Of a stretch of DNA of 64,000 nt, positions 25,206 to 33,924 are shown piece by piece (position 1 is the first letter of the stretch; the number at the start of each line of letters is the position of its first letter). Under the pieces are notes generated by a model. The model was not told where the DNA came from. It was given only the letters and a program-made list of their open reading frames with translations, and ran no database searches. A program made the position numbers and the translations under genes. The DNA comes from Paenibacillus sp. Soil750. Lineage in GTDB: Bacteria > Bacillota > Bacilli > Paenibacillales > NBRC-103111. The stretch covers positions 420,575 through 484,574 of the forward strand of contig NZ_LMSD01000040.1 of assembly GCF_001428045.1 (NCBI RefSeq). Reading direction: 5' to 3'.

Positions 25206-26562
25206 CTGCTTCTTGATGACTGCGATCCATATTCACGAATTTATTGAATTGTTTCAGGAAGGCCAGCTCGACGGTGCCTACGGGACCATTCCGCTGTTTA
25301 GCAATAATAATCTCGATAATGTTCTTCTTCTCGGATTCCTTATCGTAGTAATCATCCCGGTAGAGGAACGCTACGATGTCGGCATCTTGCTCAATGGAAC
25401 CCGATTCCCGAAGGTCAGACATCATCGGACGCTTGTCTTGACGCTGCTCAACGCCCCGGCTCAGCTGCGAGAGAGCGATGACCGGTACATTCAGCTCACG
25501 GGCAATTTGCTTCAGCGTACGGGAGATCTCAGAGACCTCCTGCTGACGGTTGTCGCCACCCTTACCGCCACGGCCGGCAATCAGCTGCAAGTAGTCGATG
25601 AGGATCATGCCGAGCCCCTTCTCCTGCTGCAAACGACGGCACTTCGCCCGGATATCCGCGACCGTAATCGTCGGGGTATCGTCGATATAAATATTCGCCT
25701 CTGACAAGGCGCCAATCGCCATCGTCAGCTTCTCCCAGTCGTCGCCTTCGAGATAACCCGTCCGCATGCGGTTCGCATCGACGTTGGCCTCGGCGCAGAT
25801 CATACGTTGTACGAGCTGCGCGGCACCCATCTCGAGCGAGAAGATCGCGACGGTCTCTTTGGCCCGAACGCCGACATTCTGCGCCACGTTCAGTGCGAAC
25901 GCGGTTTTACCAACAGAAGGTCGGGCGGCCAGAATGACTAAGTCTGAACGCTGGAAGCCAGACGTCATCTTGTCTAGGTCAATGAATCCAGACGGGATTC
26001 CCGTTGACCCGCCCTTGTTCGAGTAGAGGTTTTCAACCTTCTCGAACACTTCCATCAGCACGTCGCGAATGACGACGAAGCCGCTGGAACTACGACGCTG
26101 CGAGATCTCGAGGATCTTCGCCTCCGCCTCGCTGAGCATCGCCCCAACATTATCCTCATTGGCATAGCCATTGGTGACGATCTGGGTCGCTGTCCGGATC
26201 AAACGACGAAGCATCGACTTCTCCTCGACAATCGCCGCGTAATAGTCGATGTTGGCAGCCGTTGGCACTGCATTCGCCAGCTCCGATAAATACGTTACGC
26301 CGCCGATTTCCTCAAGCTGCTGCTTGTTTTGGAGAAGCGCAGTTAATGTAATAAGATCGACAGGCTCTTGATCCTCAGCGAGCTCAACGATCGCCTCGAA
26401 GATGCGCTGATGAGCGCCGCGATAGAAATCATCGCTAGTTATCCGCTCCATCGCGGTGATCAAGGCATCAGCATTAATCAGAATCGCACCTAGGACGGCT
26501 TGCTCTGCTTCTATATTTTGAGGCGGAACACGATCCACAAACATATTATCTCCGTTGCTCAT
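25189..26562 (-). CDS. dnaB: Replicative DNA helicase DnaB (DnaC of Bacillus subtilis)
   Basis: A complete 457-residue hexameric helicase of the replication fork. The N-terminal domain (PQNIEAEQAVLGAIL) binds primase; the RecA-like domain has Walker A ARPSVGKTAFAL, Walker B GMILIDYLQLI and the DnaB motifs SEISRTLKQIARELNVPVIALSQLSRGVEQR and DLRESGSIEQDADI. The start is placed at MSNGDN (26562), the usual family start; upstream Met codons lack a site. It lies downstream of rplI on the same strand, but a terminator separates them. Confidence 0.98.
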   Translation of the reverse strand: MSNGDNMFVDRVPPQNIEAEQAVLGAILINADALITAMERITSDDFYRGAHQRIFEAIVELAEDQEPVDLITLTALLQNKQQLEEIGGVTYLSELANAVPTAANIDYYAAIVEEKSMLRRLIRTATQIVTNGYANEDNVGAMLSEAEAKILEISQRRSSSGFVVIRDVLMEVFEKVENLYSNKGGSTGIPSGFIDLDKMTSGFQRSDLVILAARPSVGKTAFALNVAQNVGVRAKETVAIFSLEMGAAQLVQRMICAEANVDANRMRTGYLEGDDWEKLTMAIGALSEANIYIDDTPTITVADIRAKCRRLQQEKGLGMILIDYLQLIAGRGGKGGDNRQQEVSEISRTLKQIARELNVPVIALSQLSRGVEQRQDKRPMMSDLRESGSIEQDADIVAFLYRDDYYDKESEKKNIIEIIIAKQRNGPVGTVELAFLKQFNKFVNMDRSHQEAAAAQY

Positions 26563-26626
26563 GCTACTGTGCCCGCCTTTCATTTTCACTATTCATAGTT
26601 TACTAGTTTTGTGTCTACAAGAGAGA

Positions 26627-26647
26627 AGAGCCCCGGACTGGGACTCT
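26627..26647 (-). terminator. Terminator after rplI
   Basis: On the minus strand GAGTCCC pairs with GGGGCTC, followed by a pyrimidine-rich TTCTCTCTT tail. Moderate strength; it could allow partial read-through into dnaB. Confidence 0.6.
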
Positions 26648-26696
26648 CGTTCGTTACTTTTTGCTATTCAAATCGCAATATTCTATGCCCTGAAGC

Positions 26697-27146
26697 CTAC
26701 TTCTCTTCAGTTACTTGTACGTTCAAGCTAGCTGTTACTTCCGCATGAAGCTTAACTGGAACCTTCGTTACACCAAGGGTACGAATCGGCTCTTCCAGCA
26801 CGATTTTACGCTTATCGATCACGATCTTATATTGCTTCTCAAGCACTTCCGCGATTTGCTTACTAGGAATAGCTCCGAACAAACGTCCACCTTCACCAGA
26901 CTTGGCTTTAATTTGAACGGTCATTTCACTAAGCTTCTCGCCTAACGCCTGCGCATCTGCCTTCTCTTGATCTTTGCGGCGTTGCTCGGCTTTCTTTTGA
27001 TTATCTAACACTTTGACTGTGCCCTGAGTAGCTGGAGCTGCAAGTCCTTGTGCGATTAGGAAATTTTGTGCGTACCCTTCGGATACTTCCTTCACTTCGC
27101 CCTTCTTACCTTGGCCTTTAACGTCTTTGAGTAAAATTACTTTCAT
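26697..27146 (-). CDS. rplI: Ribosomal protein bL9
   Basis: A complete 149-residue large-subunit protein. It starts MKVILLKDVKGQGKKGEV with the family's G(x)GKKG signature and NFLIAQGLA, followed by the long connecting helix rich in Lys/Glu and a C-terminal domain with GRLFGAIPSKQIAE. It overlaps the last 4 bases of gdpP (ATGA), so the two are translated together, as in Bacillus. Confidence 0.98.
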   Translation of the reverse strand: MKVILLKDVKGQGKKGEVKEVSEGYAQNFLIAQGLAAPATQGTVKVLDNQKKAEQRRKDQEKADAQALGEKLSEMTVQIKAKSGEGGRLFGAIPSKQIAEVLEKQYKIVIDKRKIVLEEPIRTLGVTKVPVKLHAEVTASLNVQVTEEK

Positions 27147-29104
27147 TCGAAAAGTCCCTCCTCTTCCTGCATATCGGCTAGTACTTGTTTTAAGCGATTC
27201 GTCGCTTCTTCTAATGTACAGTCTGTTTGCGTCGCTGCATTGGTTAAATGCCCTCCGCCGCCCAGACGCTCCATCACAACTTGGACGTTCATTTGGCCGA
27301 GCGATCTCGCGCTGATCCCAATTAATCCATCCGGTCGTTCGGCAATTACGAAGGAAGCCATAATATTCGTCATATTTAACAATGTATCAGCAACTTGCGC
27401 GATCATCAACTGAGAATATTTACGTGAAGGCTCAGCCACTGCCAAAGCCACGTGTTCATAGATGGTTTCTGTGTGCTTAATAATCTCGGAACGCTCAATA
27501 TAAGAATCCAAATCTTCCTTCATTAACTTCTGAATGAGAGCGGAATCTGCCCCATTGCGTCGCAGGTACGACGCGGCTTCGAAGGTTCTTGCGCCAGTCC
27601 GAAGACTGAAGCTCTTCGTATCTACAACTATTCCTGCGAGCAGCATCGTGGCCTCTAGAACCTCCATCGATAGCTTCTCGTTAATATACTGCAGCAGCTC
27701 GGTCACTAGCTCGCACGTTGAGGACGCGTACGGCTCCATATAGACGAGTGTAGCATCATGGATGAACTCTTCACTCCTACGGTGATGATCGACCACGACG
27801 ACCCTGTGCGTCAGCTGGAGCAGCTTAGGCTCAGCGACCATGGATGCCTTGTGCGTATCCACGACGACGGCAAGTGTTCGCTGCGTCGTAATCTGCATGC
27901 CCTGCTCAGGTGTAATGAACCAACGATGCAGCCGTTCATCAGCTGAAATCGTCTCCATCACCTTCTGAATGGCTGGGTTTACGCCCTCCAGTACAATATA
28001 GCCTTCTTTACCGACGACTTGGACAGCTTTGAGCACACCAATCGCCGCGCCGATGGAATCCATATCTGCAAATCGATGACCCATGATGACGACTTTGTCA
28101 CTATCTTTCATCAGATCACGCAGTGCATGTGAGATCACCCGAGCTCTAACTCGTGTACGTTTCTCGACCGCGTTCGTTCTCCCACCGTAGAAAGACAGTC
28201 GCTGTCCGACCTTCACCGTTACCTGGTCACCACCGCGGCCGAGCGACATATCCAGCCCCATTTGTGCCATTTGACCAAGTTCAGTGAGCTGTTCAGCCCC
28301 AGATGCGATCCCGATACTAAGCGTTAGAGGCAGCTTATTCTCAATTGTAAGATCGCGAACATCGTCTAGAAGTTCAAAGCGTGTTTGTTCTAACTGACGC
28401 AATGCCTTCTGATCCATCAAGATTAGGAAGCGATCTGATGAAGTCCGGCGTAAGTACAGCTGATTCTTCTGAGCCCACTCCGTAATTTCACCAGTAACCT
28501 TGGCCAGCATAAGGCTGCGTGCCTGATCATCTAATCCTTGGGTCGCTTCTTCCAAATTATCCATCATCACGATACCAATCGCCGTTTTACTATCTTCGTA
28601 TTTCTTCGCCAGCAAAGCATGCTCCGTAATTTCACGCAGATAGAGGAGTCTCTCCTCAGGTTTGGACCAGACTTGATAAATAAATTGGCCAACTTTAAGT
28701 TCCAGTGTTTCGGCCTTGTCTTTCTTATTCTTGAGATCGGGGAAATAATCAAAGAGCGACTCACCAATCACCGAGTCTTGCCCTAGCATTTTCGCTACAA
28801 AAGGATTGTGCCACTCTATGCGTTTCTCTTCATTATATAAAATAATGCCGATGGGCAACCCGCTCATGACTTCATTGCCGGCTTTTTTCACCCGATGGGT
28901 TATCGTTCCGACGTACGTATTCAATTCTCTACGAAAAGCTGTCTCCGCTTGCAGCGTAAAATACGCCATTACTCCGCAGAGTAAGAAAGCCGTTAGGCCC
29001 AGCCACCATTTGAACATATAGATAATGGCTGTCAAGGCGATGAGCAGAACGAACATCCACACAATATGTTGACCGTGCCACCGCTTCAAAAGGAACTTCG
29101 GCAT
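27143..29104 (-). CDS. gdpP: Cyclic-di-AMP phosphodiesterase GdpP (YybT)
   Basis: A 653-residue membrane enzyme that hydrolyses c-di-AMP. There are two N-terminal membrane helices (about 12-52), a PAS-like domain (80-165), a degenerate GGDEF domain (170-300) and the DHH/DHHA1 phosphodiesterase, with H343, D347 and D349 (GHRFADMDS), VVVDHHRR and a C-terminal GGGGHLTNAATQ. The GGDEF signature is lost, as expected for GdpP. It controls potassium, turgor and wall stress through the c-di-AMP level. It lies between yybS and rplI, 18 bases after yybS. Confidence 0.97.
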   Translation of the reverse strand: MPKFLLKRWHGQHIVWMFVLLIALTAIIYMFKWWLGLTAFLLCGVMAYFTLQAETAFRRELNTYVGTITHRVKKAGNEVMSGLPIGIILYNEEKRIEWHNPFVAKMLGQDSVIGESLFDYFPDLKNKKDKAETLELKVGQFIYQVWSKPEERLLYLREITEHALLAKKYEDSKTAIGIVMMDNLEEATQGLDDQARSLMLAKVTGEITEWAQKNQLYLRRTSSDRFLILMDQKALRQLEQTRFELLDDVRDLTIENKLPLTLSIGIASGAEQLTELGQMAQMGLDMSLGRGGDQVTVKVGQRLSFYGGRTNAVEKRTRVRARVISHALRDLMKDSDKVVIMGHRFADMDSIGAAIGVLKAVQVVGKEGYIVLEGVNPAIQKVMETISADERLHRWFITPEQGMQITTQRTLAVVVDTHKASMVAEPKLLQLTHRVVVVDHHRRSEEFIHDATLVYMEPYASSTCELVTELLQYINEKLSMEVLEATMLLAGIVVDTKSFSLRTGARTFEAASYLRRNGADSALIQKLMKEDLDSYIERSEIIKHTETIYEHVALAVAEPSRKYSQLMIAQVADTLLNMTNIMASFVIAERPDGLIGISARSLGQMNVQVVMERLGGGGHLTNAATQTDCTLEEATNRLKQVLADMQEEEGLFE

Positions 29105-29122
29105 TCGAACTAGCTCCTAATC

Positions 29123-30037
29123 CTATAAATTTTTCTTGAACCGTTCACGGATTGGAAACGCAACATCAAATACCCCTAACAAGCTATACACAATAAATAG
29201 TGGCGGCATAAAGATTAGAATGATAATGGCCACAATTGGCAAAATCGGTTTCCACTTATTTGCATGCGCCACAAAAAACAAAAAGCCTATCGCCTGAACA
29301 GCGAATACGAGCATCAACAGCGGCATCGCATTCATCAGCAGTGTTGAAATGAGTGAGCTTGAATCGGGTACTGAGAATAAATCTAAAACAAAAGCCACTA
29401 AATAAATCCAAACAAGTGATCTTTGCAGCTTCCACTCTCTCATTGGACGTAAACCAGGGATACCTTCTCCTGTTTTGTTCAAGAACCACCGCGTTACCCC
29501 ATGTGTTACAAAGGTAATGAACAACGCCACAAAAATCAAATACAACGGTATCACTTGCACGATGAATCCAACGTACCAGTCCTGATCTTTAGGTAAAATC
29601 TCCTGAATGCTACTCGGCATCGTTGCAATACTATCTATCATGAATTGCTTGAACTTAGTAACCGGGTCAAGACCTAAAGCAAAGCCTAGAAGCAGGCTTA
29701 ATAATGATTCAGCCAAGACGGTAACGATACCCGCAGTTAATACGGATCTTGCTGCCGCTTTGCGTTTGTACAGGTTCCCCATCACTAACACGGGTGGTAA
29801 TATGAACAACGCAATCGTTATTAAATAGAGACCTATCCACTGGGTAAGTAGGTAGACAACGAGCAAACTGAGTACATAACTTACGACGAAACGCTTCGTA
29901 CTTGATTTGACGTATAACATAAGAACGGGTACCAACAGAAAACTACATGTAAAAATAATAAATGGTGTCATCAGCGATAGCAATGAAATAATCATAACAA
30001 CGCTCCAAATGACACTCTGCCAACTTCGATTCCCCAA
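29123..30037 (-). CDS. yybS: YybS-family (DUF2232) membrane protein
   Basis: A 304-residue integral membrane protein with about eight helices. The order yybS-gdpP-rplI-dnaB is conserved in Firmicutes and matches here. DUF2232 proteins resemble the membrane components of energy-coupling factor transporters but their role is unknown. Visible features include a polar LGFALGLDPVTKFK loop and the C-terminal VYSLLGVFDVAFPIRERFKKNL. The start ATG follows GTGAGCCCGGTTGGG-type sequence. Confidence 0.9.
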   Translation of the reverse strand: MGNRSWQSVIWSVVMIISLLSLMTPFIIFTCSFLLVPVLMLYVKSSTKRFVVSYVLSLLVVYLLTQWIGLYLITIALFILPPVLVMGNLYKRKAAARSVLTAGIVTVLAESLLSLLLGFALGLDPVTKFKQFMIDSIATMPSSIQEILPKDQDWYVGFIVQVIPLYLIFVALFITFVTHGVTRWFLNKTGEGIPGLRPMREWKLQRSLVWIYLVAFVLDLFSVPDSSSLISTLLMNAMPLLMLVFAVQAIGFLFFVAHANKWKPILPIVAIIILIFMPPLFIVYSLLGVFDVAFPIRERFKKNL

Positions 30038-30043
30038 CCGGGC

Positions 30044-30355
30044 TCACCTCTTACGTAAATGTTCTTCGAGCGATGAAATGTCGCCGTACCAATCCTCAAG
30101 TTGATGGCCCTCTTGGCGGTGCTTCTTCATTTTCTCAACAATAGCTTCGTCCAAACTGCGATAAGAAATCCCCAGTCTTCGGCCTAAAATATAGCCACTC
30201 GAAATCAAACTGGCTAATCCATCGACCATTTTTACATGACTACCTTCCCACATGCCTTTGAGCAAGTGAGCTACATGATCTACGACTTCTGTTTTGAGCC
30301 ACTCAATGACTTTGGCCCGTCTGGCTAGGTCAACTTCTTTATCCCTATTCAGCAA
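30044..30355 (-). CDS. MazG-like family protein
   Basis: A 103-residue, all-helical protein resembling the MazG-like family (PF12643 type): the N-terminal DLARRAKVIEWLKTEVVDHVAHLLKGMWEG and the later LGRRLGISYRSLDEAIVEKMKKH fit it. Unlike true MazG, the metal-binding EExxE and EEExD motifs are not visible, so nucleotide hydrolysis is not claimed. It lies 6 bases before yybS and is the first gene of the yybS-gdpP-rplI group in this window. Confidence 0.8.
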   Translation of the reverse strand: MLNRDKEVDLARRAKVIEWLKTEVVDHVAHLLKGMWEGSHVKMVDGLASLISSGYILGRRLGISYRSLDEAIVEKMKKHRQEGHQLEDWYGDISSLEEHLRKR

Positions 30356-30455
30356 CCGTCATCACTCCTCATCTCCGCAGAAACGATATTGATCAATTAT
30401 ACCACAAAAAGGTACTAGAAAAGAAAGCCTCTAATCGAGCTCTCCGATGCCGTAG

Positions 30456-30484
30456 AAAAAGACAGCTGATCTTGACAGCTGCCT
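30456..30484 (-). terminator. Terminator of the phosphatase gene and uptake operon
   Basis: On the minus strand GGCAGCTG pairs with CAGCTGTC around TCAAGAT, followed by TTTTTC. It ends the long minus-strand operon of 30545-37094 about 60 bases past its last gene. Confidence 0.85.
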
Positions 30485-30544
30485 TGTTGGGGAATTGTAT
30501 TATTTTAGGAAAAATGGTGCGAGATTAGGGATCCCGATGCCCCC

Positions 30545-31285
30545 TCAATTTGTAATTAACTGCTCCTTCAACGCTAGAATCTGCCCTTCCGTTATACCAA
30601 TCGTTAGTAAATAGCGTTCCGCATTTTCGTACCGAAGCTCCAAATGGGATAACAGAGCCGCCATATATGCTGGATCACAACCTAAGAAGCTCTCATACAC
30701 TTCATCGGGCACACTCGCTGGTTTTCCCTTCCGCAGTTCATCCATGATTGGCGTAATACAGGCATTCGTTAGCACATAGTCTTCCATAATTGTTCCATGT
30801 GGAACATTTGCAAGGTCTAACAATAGGGCTGAAACGACACCAGTACGGTCTTTACCTGCCGCGCAATGGAAGAGACTTCCGTGTATGGCTCCCTCTGCAA
30901 GCAAACTGAACACACGCAACAATTCAGCTTGCGAAGTTTCAAGCAAGTTAATATATAAATCACCTAGATTGCGAATTTGTGTAAGACTCGATGTGGCTGG
31001 ATTGATCAAACTTACATTATGATAGCTCACTTGTTCGGAATCTGCGAACACGTTTTTCTTTTCCTCAAGCTCATGCACATTTCGCAAATCAATAATCGTC
31101 CGTACACCTCTGTTCACCAAATCTTGTTGGCTATCCGTACTAAGCATGTGCAAGCCATCCGCTCGAAATAGTACACCCCAACGCGTCATCCGCCCGTCCT
31201 TCGTCTTGTAGCCTCCTAGATCACGCAAGTTATATGCGCCTTCGACCTGTAAGACCCGCTGCTCATTGGCCATATGTGTCGTCAT
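30545..31285 (-). CDS. Tyrosine-phosphatase-like protein (Y_phosphatase3 family)
   Basis: A 246-residue protein of the bacterial tyrosine/lipid phosphatase family. The CX5R catalytic loop is HCAAGKDRTG (about 141-150), preceded by the family's YNLRDLGGY (18-26), a FRADGLH and RTIIDLRNVHELEE. Such enzymes dephosphorylate phosphotyrosine or phosphoinositides. It is the last gene of the uptake operon, 36 bases after the GntR gene. The start may be at residue 1 or 5; AAAGGCGG is 11 bases before the first ATG. No signal peptide is visible, so it probably acts inside the cell on imported or signalling phosphoesters. Confidence 0.85.
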   Translation of the reverse strand: MTTHMANEQRVLQVEGAYNLRDLGGYKTKDGRMTRWGVLFRADGLHMLSTDSQQDLVNRGVRTIIDLRNVHELEEKKNVFADSEQVSYHNVSLINPATSSLTQIRNLGDLYINLLETSQAELLRVFSLLAEGAIHGSLFHCAAGKDRTGVVSALLLDLANVPHGTIMEDYVLTNACITPIMDELRKGKPASVPDEVYESFLGCDPAYMAALLSHLELRYENAERYLLTIGITEGQILALKEQLITN

Positions 31286-31321
31286 GATTATTCATCCGCC
31301 TTTATTCAAATTTGGTATACG

Positions 31322-32020
31322 TCAAATATCGAATTGTTTCAATTGCTGATGCAAAATCTCATTCACTTCATAGATCGCTTCTTTCGCATCCTGGATGTTC
31401 CCTTGCAAAAGAGCCTCATAGATCCGGGAGTTGATCCTTCTCCCCTGTCTCGGATTGGATAGAGATTGCGGATTCATTGTTCGATAGGAAACAACTTTGC
31501 ACATATATTTACCTTTTATTTGCTCCAGAATCTGCATCATGTTCTGATTGTGAACTGTAGTTAGAATCGTCTCTATAAATAGCAACGAACTTTCATAATA
31601 GAGCCAATGGTCACCGTTGTCAGCCGCTTCAATTTGAAGATCAAGATGGTCACGTAACGACGTCAAATCGAAGGAAAGTCCTCGCTTTTCAGCAACATCG
31701 AATGCATAAATCTGCATAGAAACTAATACTTCAAACATGTCACAGAACTCTTTGGACGAAATATTTTTAACAAAAACACCCCGACCACGTACCGATTCCA
31801 CGAATCCTTCTTGCTCTAATAAAGAGATAGCCGCCCGAATCGGCGTTCGACTCATGTTCAGTTGATCTGCCAATTCATTCTCTGACAAAAGGGTACCAGG
31901 CAAATAATTCGCATGAATAATGTGATTCCGAATTTCTTGATAGGCTTTCTTTTCTAGTGATGGTTTGGCCATGCTTTTCGTTTGAAGCAGATGCCCTTGC
32001 TGTGTGAATAATGAACTCAT
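31322..32020 (-). CDS. GntR-family regulator (FadR/FCD subgroup)
   Basis: A 232-residue regulator. The N-terminal winged helix-turn-helix reads AYQEIRNHIIHANYLPGTLLSENELA, with RTPIRAAISLLEQEGFVESVRGRGVFV; the C-terminal helical FCD domain (about 95-220) would bind a small acid or phosphorylated ligand and a metal ion. Its start codon overlaps the stop of the permease gene by one base, so it is coupled to the transporter and is its likely regulator. Confidence 0.92.
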   Translation of the reverse strand: MSSLFTQQGHLLQTKSMAKPSLEKKAYQEIRNHIIHANYLPGTLLSENELADQLNMSRTPIRAAISLLEQEGFVESVRGRGVFVKNISSKEFCDMFEVLVSMQIYAFDVAEKRGLSFDLTSLRDHLDLQIEAADNGDHWLYYESSLLFIETILTTVHNQNMMQILEQIKGKYMCKVVSYRTMNPQSLSNPRQGRRINSRIYEALLQGNIQDAKEAIYEVNEILHQQLKQFDI

Positions 32021-32850
32021 TAACGCAAACCGCCTTTGACGAAGGAATCAATAATTTGACGCTGTAGGATAAAATAAAGCAGAAGAATCGGCAAACTCGC
32101 CATCGTTGTCGCCGCCATCATCGGTCCCCACAGATTAGCGTCTGTGGACATAAACGATTGCAACCCGATTTGGAGAGTGGCATGCTCTGGTTTGTTCGTG
32201 ACCAACAACGGCCAGAAGTAGTCATTCCATGAGGAAATGAATAATAGTACGCCAATAGAGGCAATGGATGCACGTAAATTCGGGAAAATAGTCCGCCACA
32301 GCACACTCCAATCGGATGCCCCATCCAGATGAGCCGCTTCAATTAACGTTCGCGGGAAGGATTTGAAAGTGTTGTACAGCTGGAGTACCGCGAATGCGGA
32401 CACGATGTTAGGGATGATTAACCCCATCAAGGAATTTCGCAGCCCCCAACCACTAATGACTACATAGTTCGGAATCATGATGACCTGAAATGGAACCAGC
32501 CATGTCAATGAAATTAAGCCGTAGAAGAAACCTTTGCCGCGAAAATCCCAGCGCGTGAACGCATATGCCGCCAGAATGCTTGTGAGCAATTGGGCTGCTG
32601 TTTGACTAACAGCAACGATAATCGAGTTCGTCATCATACGAGCCATAGGAATCGCATGCCATGCCTGCACGTAGTTATCGAACGTCCAGTGGGTGGGAAG
32701 CAGTGATGTGGAGTACACTTCACCTGCTGGTTTAAAGGACGTGTTTAACATCCAGTAGAATGGGAAAATCGCTAGAAAGCTAAGCAATATCAACACGGTA
32801 TGTTTACCGACGGTTGCGCTGCGGGATCCATTCAATCGCGGATTCTTCAT
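32020..32850 (-). CDS. ABC uptake permease, MalG/UgpE-type
   Basis: A 276-residue permease with six helices and the EAA loop EAAHLDGASDWSVLWRTIFPNL (about 195-216), typical of the second permease of carbohydrate-uptake (CUT1) systems. With the upstream permease it forms the membrane channel. No ATPase gene is present in the operon, so it probably uses a shared MsmX/MalK-type ATPase encoded elsewhere. The start is 12 bases after the first permease gene. Confidence 0.92.
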   Translation of the reverse strand: MKNPRLNGSRSATVGKHTVLILLSFLAIFPFYWMLNTSFKPAGEVYSTSLLPTHWTFDNYVQAWHAIPMARMMTNSIIVAVSQTAAQLLTSILAAYAFTRWDFRGKGFFYGLISLTWLVPFQVIMIPNYVVISGWGLRNSLMGLIIPNIVSAFAVLQLYNTFKSFPRTLIEAAHLDGASDWSVLWRTIFPNLRASIASIGVLLFISSWNDYFWPLLVTNKPEHATLQIGLQSFMSTDANLWGPMMAATTMASLPILLLYFILQRQIIDSFVKGGLR

Positions 32851-32862
32851 GCTGATCCTCCT

Positions 32863-33822
32863 TCAATTATCGTAAAACGAGAGCTTTTTCGAGAGTTTCA
32901 TGAAACCTAATGATATAAGTCCAGAACCAAGAAATACGCATACAGCGGCGGCCGAGCTCCAACCTACGGAGAACGTTTTGAATCCGTACGTCCATAGCAA
33001 GTAATAAATATTTGTAGTTGAATTTAACGGCCCTCCCTGCGTCAATACATTGACATACGAGAAGCTCCACTCTGCAGCAAATAACGTACTGAGCATCGCC
33101 ATAAACATAATCGTAGGGGACAACAATGGCAGCAGCACATGCCAAATGATCTGCCAACGATTCGCCCGATCAATTCTAGCCGCTTCTATATAATCTTTAT
33201 TGATGCCTGTCATCGCTGCAGAGAAAATTAACGTGCTGAAGCTGAGCAGCTTCCAACCTGTGATGGACGTGATCGACCAGATCGCCCACCGCTCGTCGGT
33301 GAAGAAGCGTATTGGTTCCTGAATATGCAGCGCAGCCTGCAACGTTTTATTGAGAATACCGCCCATCGGGTTCATAATCCAGTTCCACACGGCCGATACC
33401 GCAACAGGTGCCATGATCATGGGTACGAAAATTAACGCACGGTACGCATTGCGGGTACGCTGCCCGATGTTGTCCGTGGCAATCGCAATCAGCAGCGGTA
33501 AAAGTAGCGAAAATGGCATAACGCCAACTGTGTAAAACAAGGTGTTCAATAAGGCTCTACTCATCTCGGGCAGGGTAACTAGCTTCTCGAAGTTATCCAA
33601 TCCCATGAATTCCTTCGGGGATGTCGGCAGCATGTTCCACTCGTAGAAGCTGAGCTGAAAGGTCTCAATTAAAGGACGATAGATCCAGAAACCAATCGAT
33701 ATCATGACTGGTAACAAATATAAATAAGGGATCAACTTTTTATAGGGGAACGGTCTTTTTACCTGCTGCACCGACTTCGGACGAGCCTTAGAAACTGTCC
33801 TCGTGATAGCATTGCTATTCAT
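32863..33822 (-). CDS. ABC uptake permease, MalF/UgpA-type
   Basis: A 319-residue CUT1 permease, six helices, with the EAA loop EAARIDRANRWQIIWHVLLPLLSP (about 225-248) and a cytoplasmic N terminus of about 30 residues. It forms the channel with the downstream permease. It belongs to the same operon as the binding protein, from which it is separated by about 100 bases holding an mRNA-type hairpin. Confidence 0.92.
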   Translation of the reverse strand: MNSNAITRTVSKARPKSVQQVKRPFPYKKLIPYLYLLPVMISIGFWIYRPLIETFQLSFYEWNMLPTSPKEFMGLDNFEKLVTLPEMSRALLNTLFYTVGVMPFSLLLPLLIAIATDNIGQRTRNAYRALIFVPMIMAPVAVSAVWNWIMNPMGGILNKTLQAALHIQEPIRFFTDERWAIWSITSITGWKLLSFSTLIFSAAMTGINKDYIEAARIDRANRWQIIWHVLLPLLSPTIMFMAMLSTLFAAEWSFSYVNVLTQGGPLNSTTNIYYLLWTYGFKTFSVGWSSAAAVCVFLGSGLISLGFMKLSKKLSFYDN

Positions 33823-33884
33823 GGTATCCCTCCTAAATGTTTAGAACGGTCTCTCGGCGATCATCGAATGACCGATACATGGCA

Positions 33885-33917
33885 GAAGACAGAAGGATAT
33901 ACCCACCTCCTGTCTTC
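33885..33917 (-). promoter_or_regulatory. Hairpin between binding-protein and permease genes
   Basis: GAAGACAG (33885-33892) and CTGTCTTC (33910-33917) form an 8-bp stem extended by AGG/CCT. There is no T run after it, so it is probably an mRNA-stabilising or partial-termination stem that keeps binding-protein mRNA in excess over permease mRNA. Confidence 0.55.
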
Positions 33918-33924
33918 GCACCAA

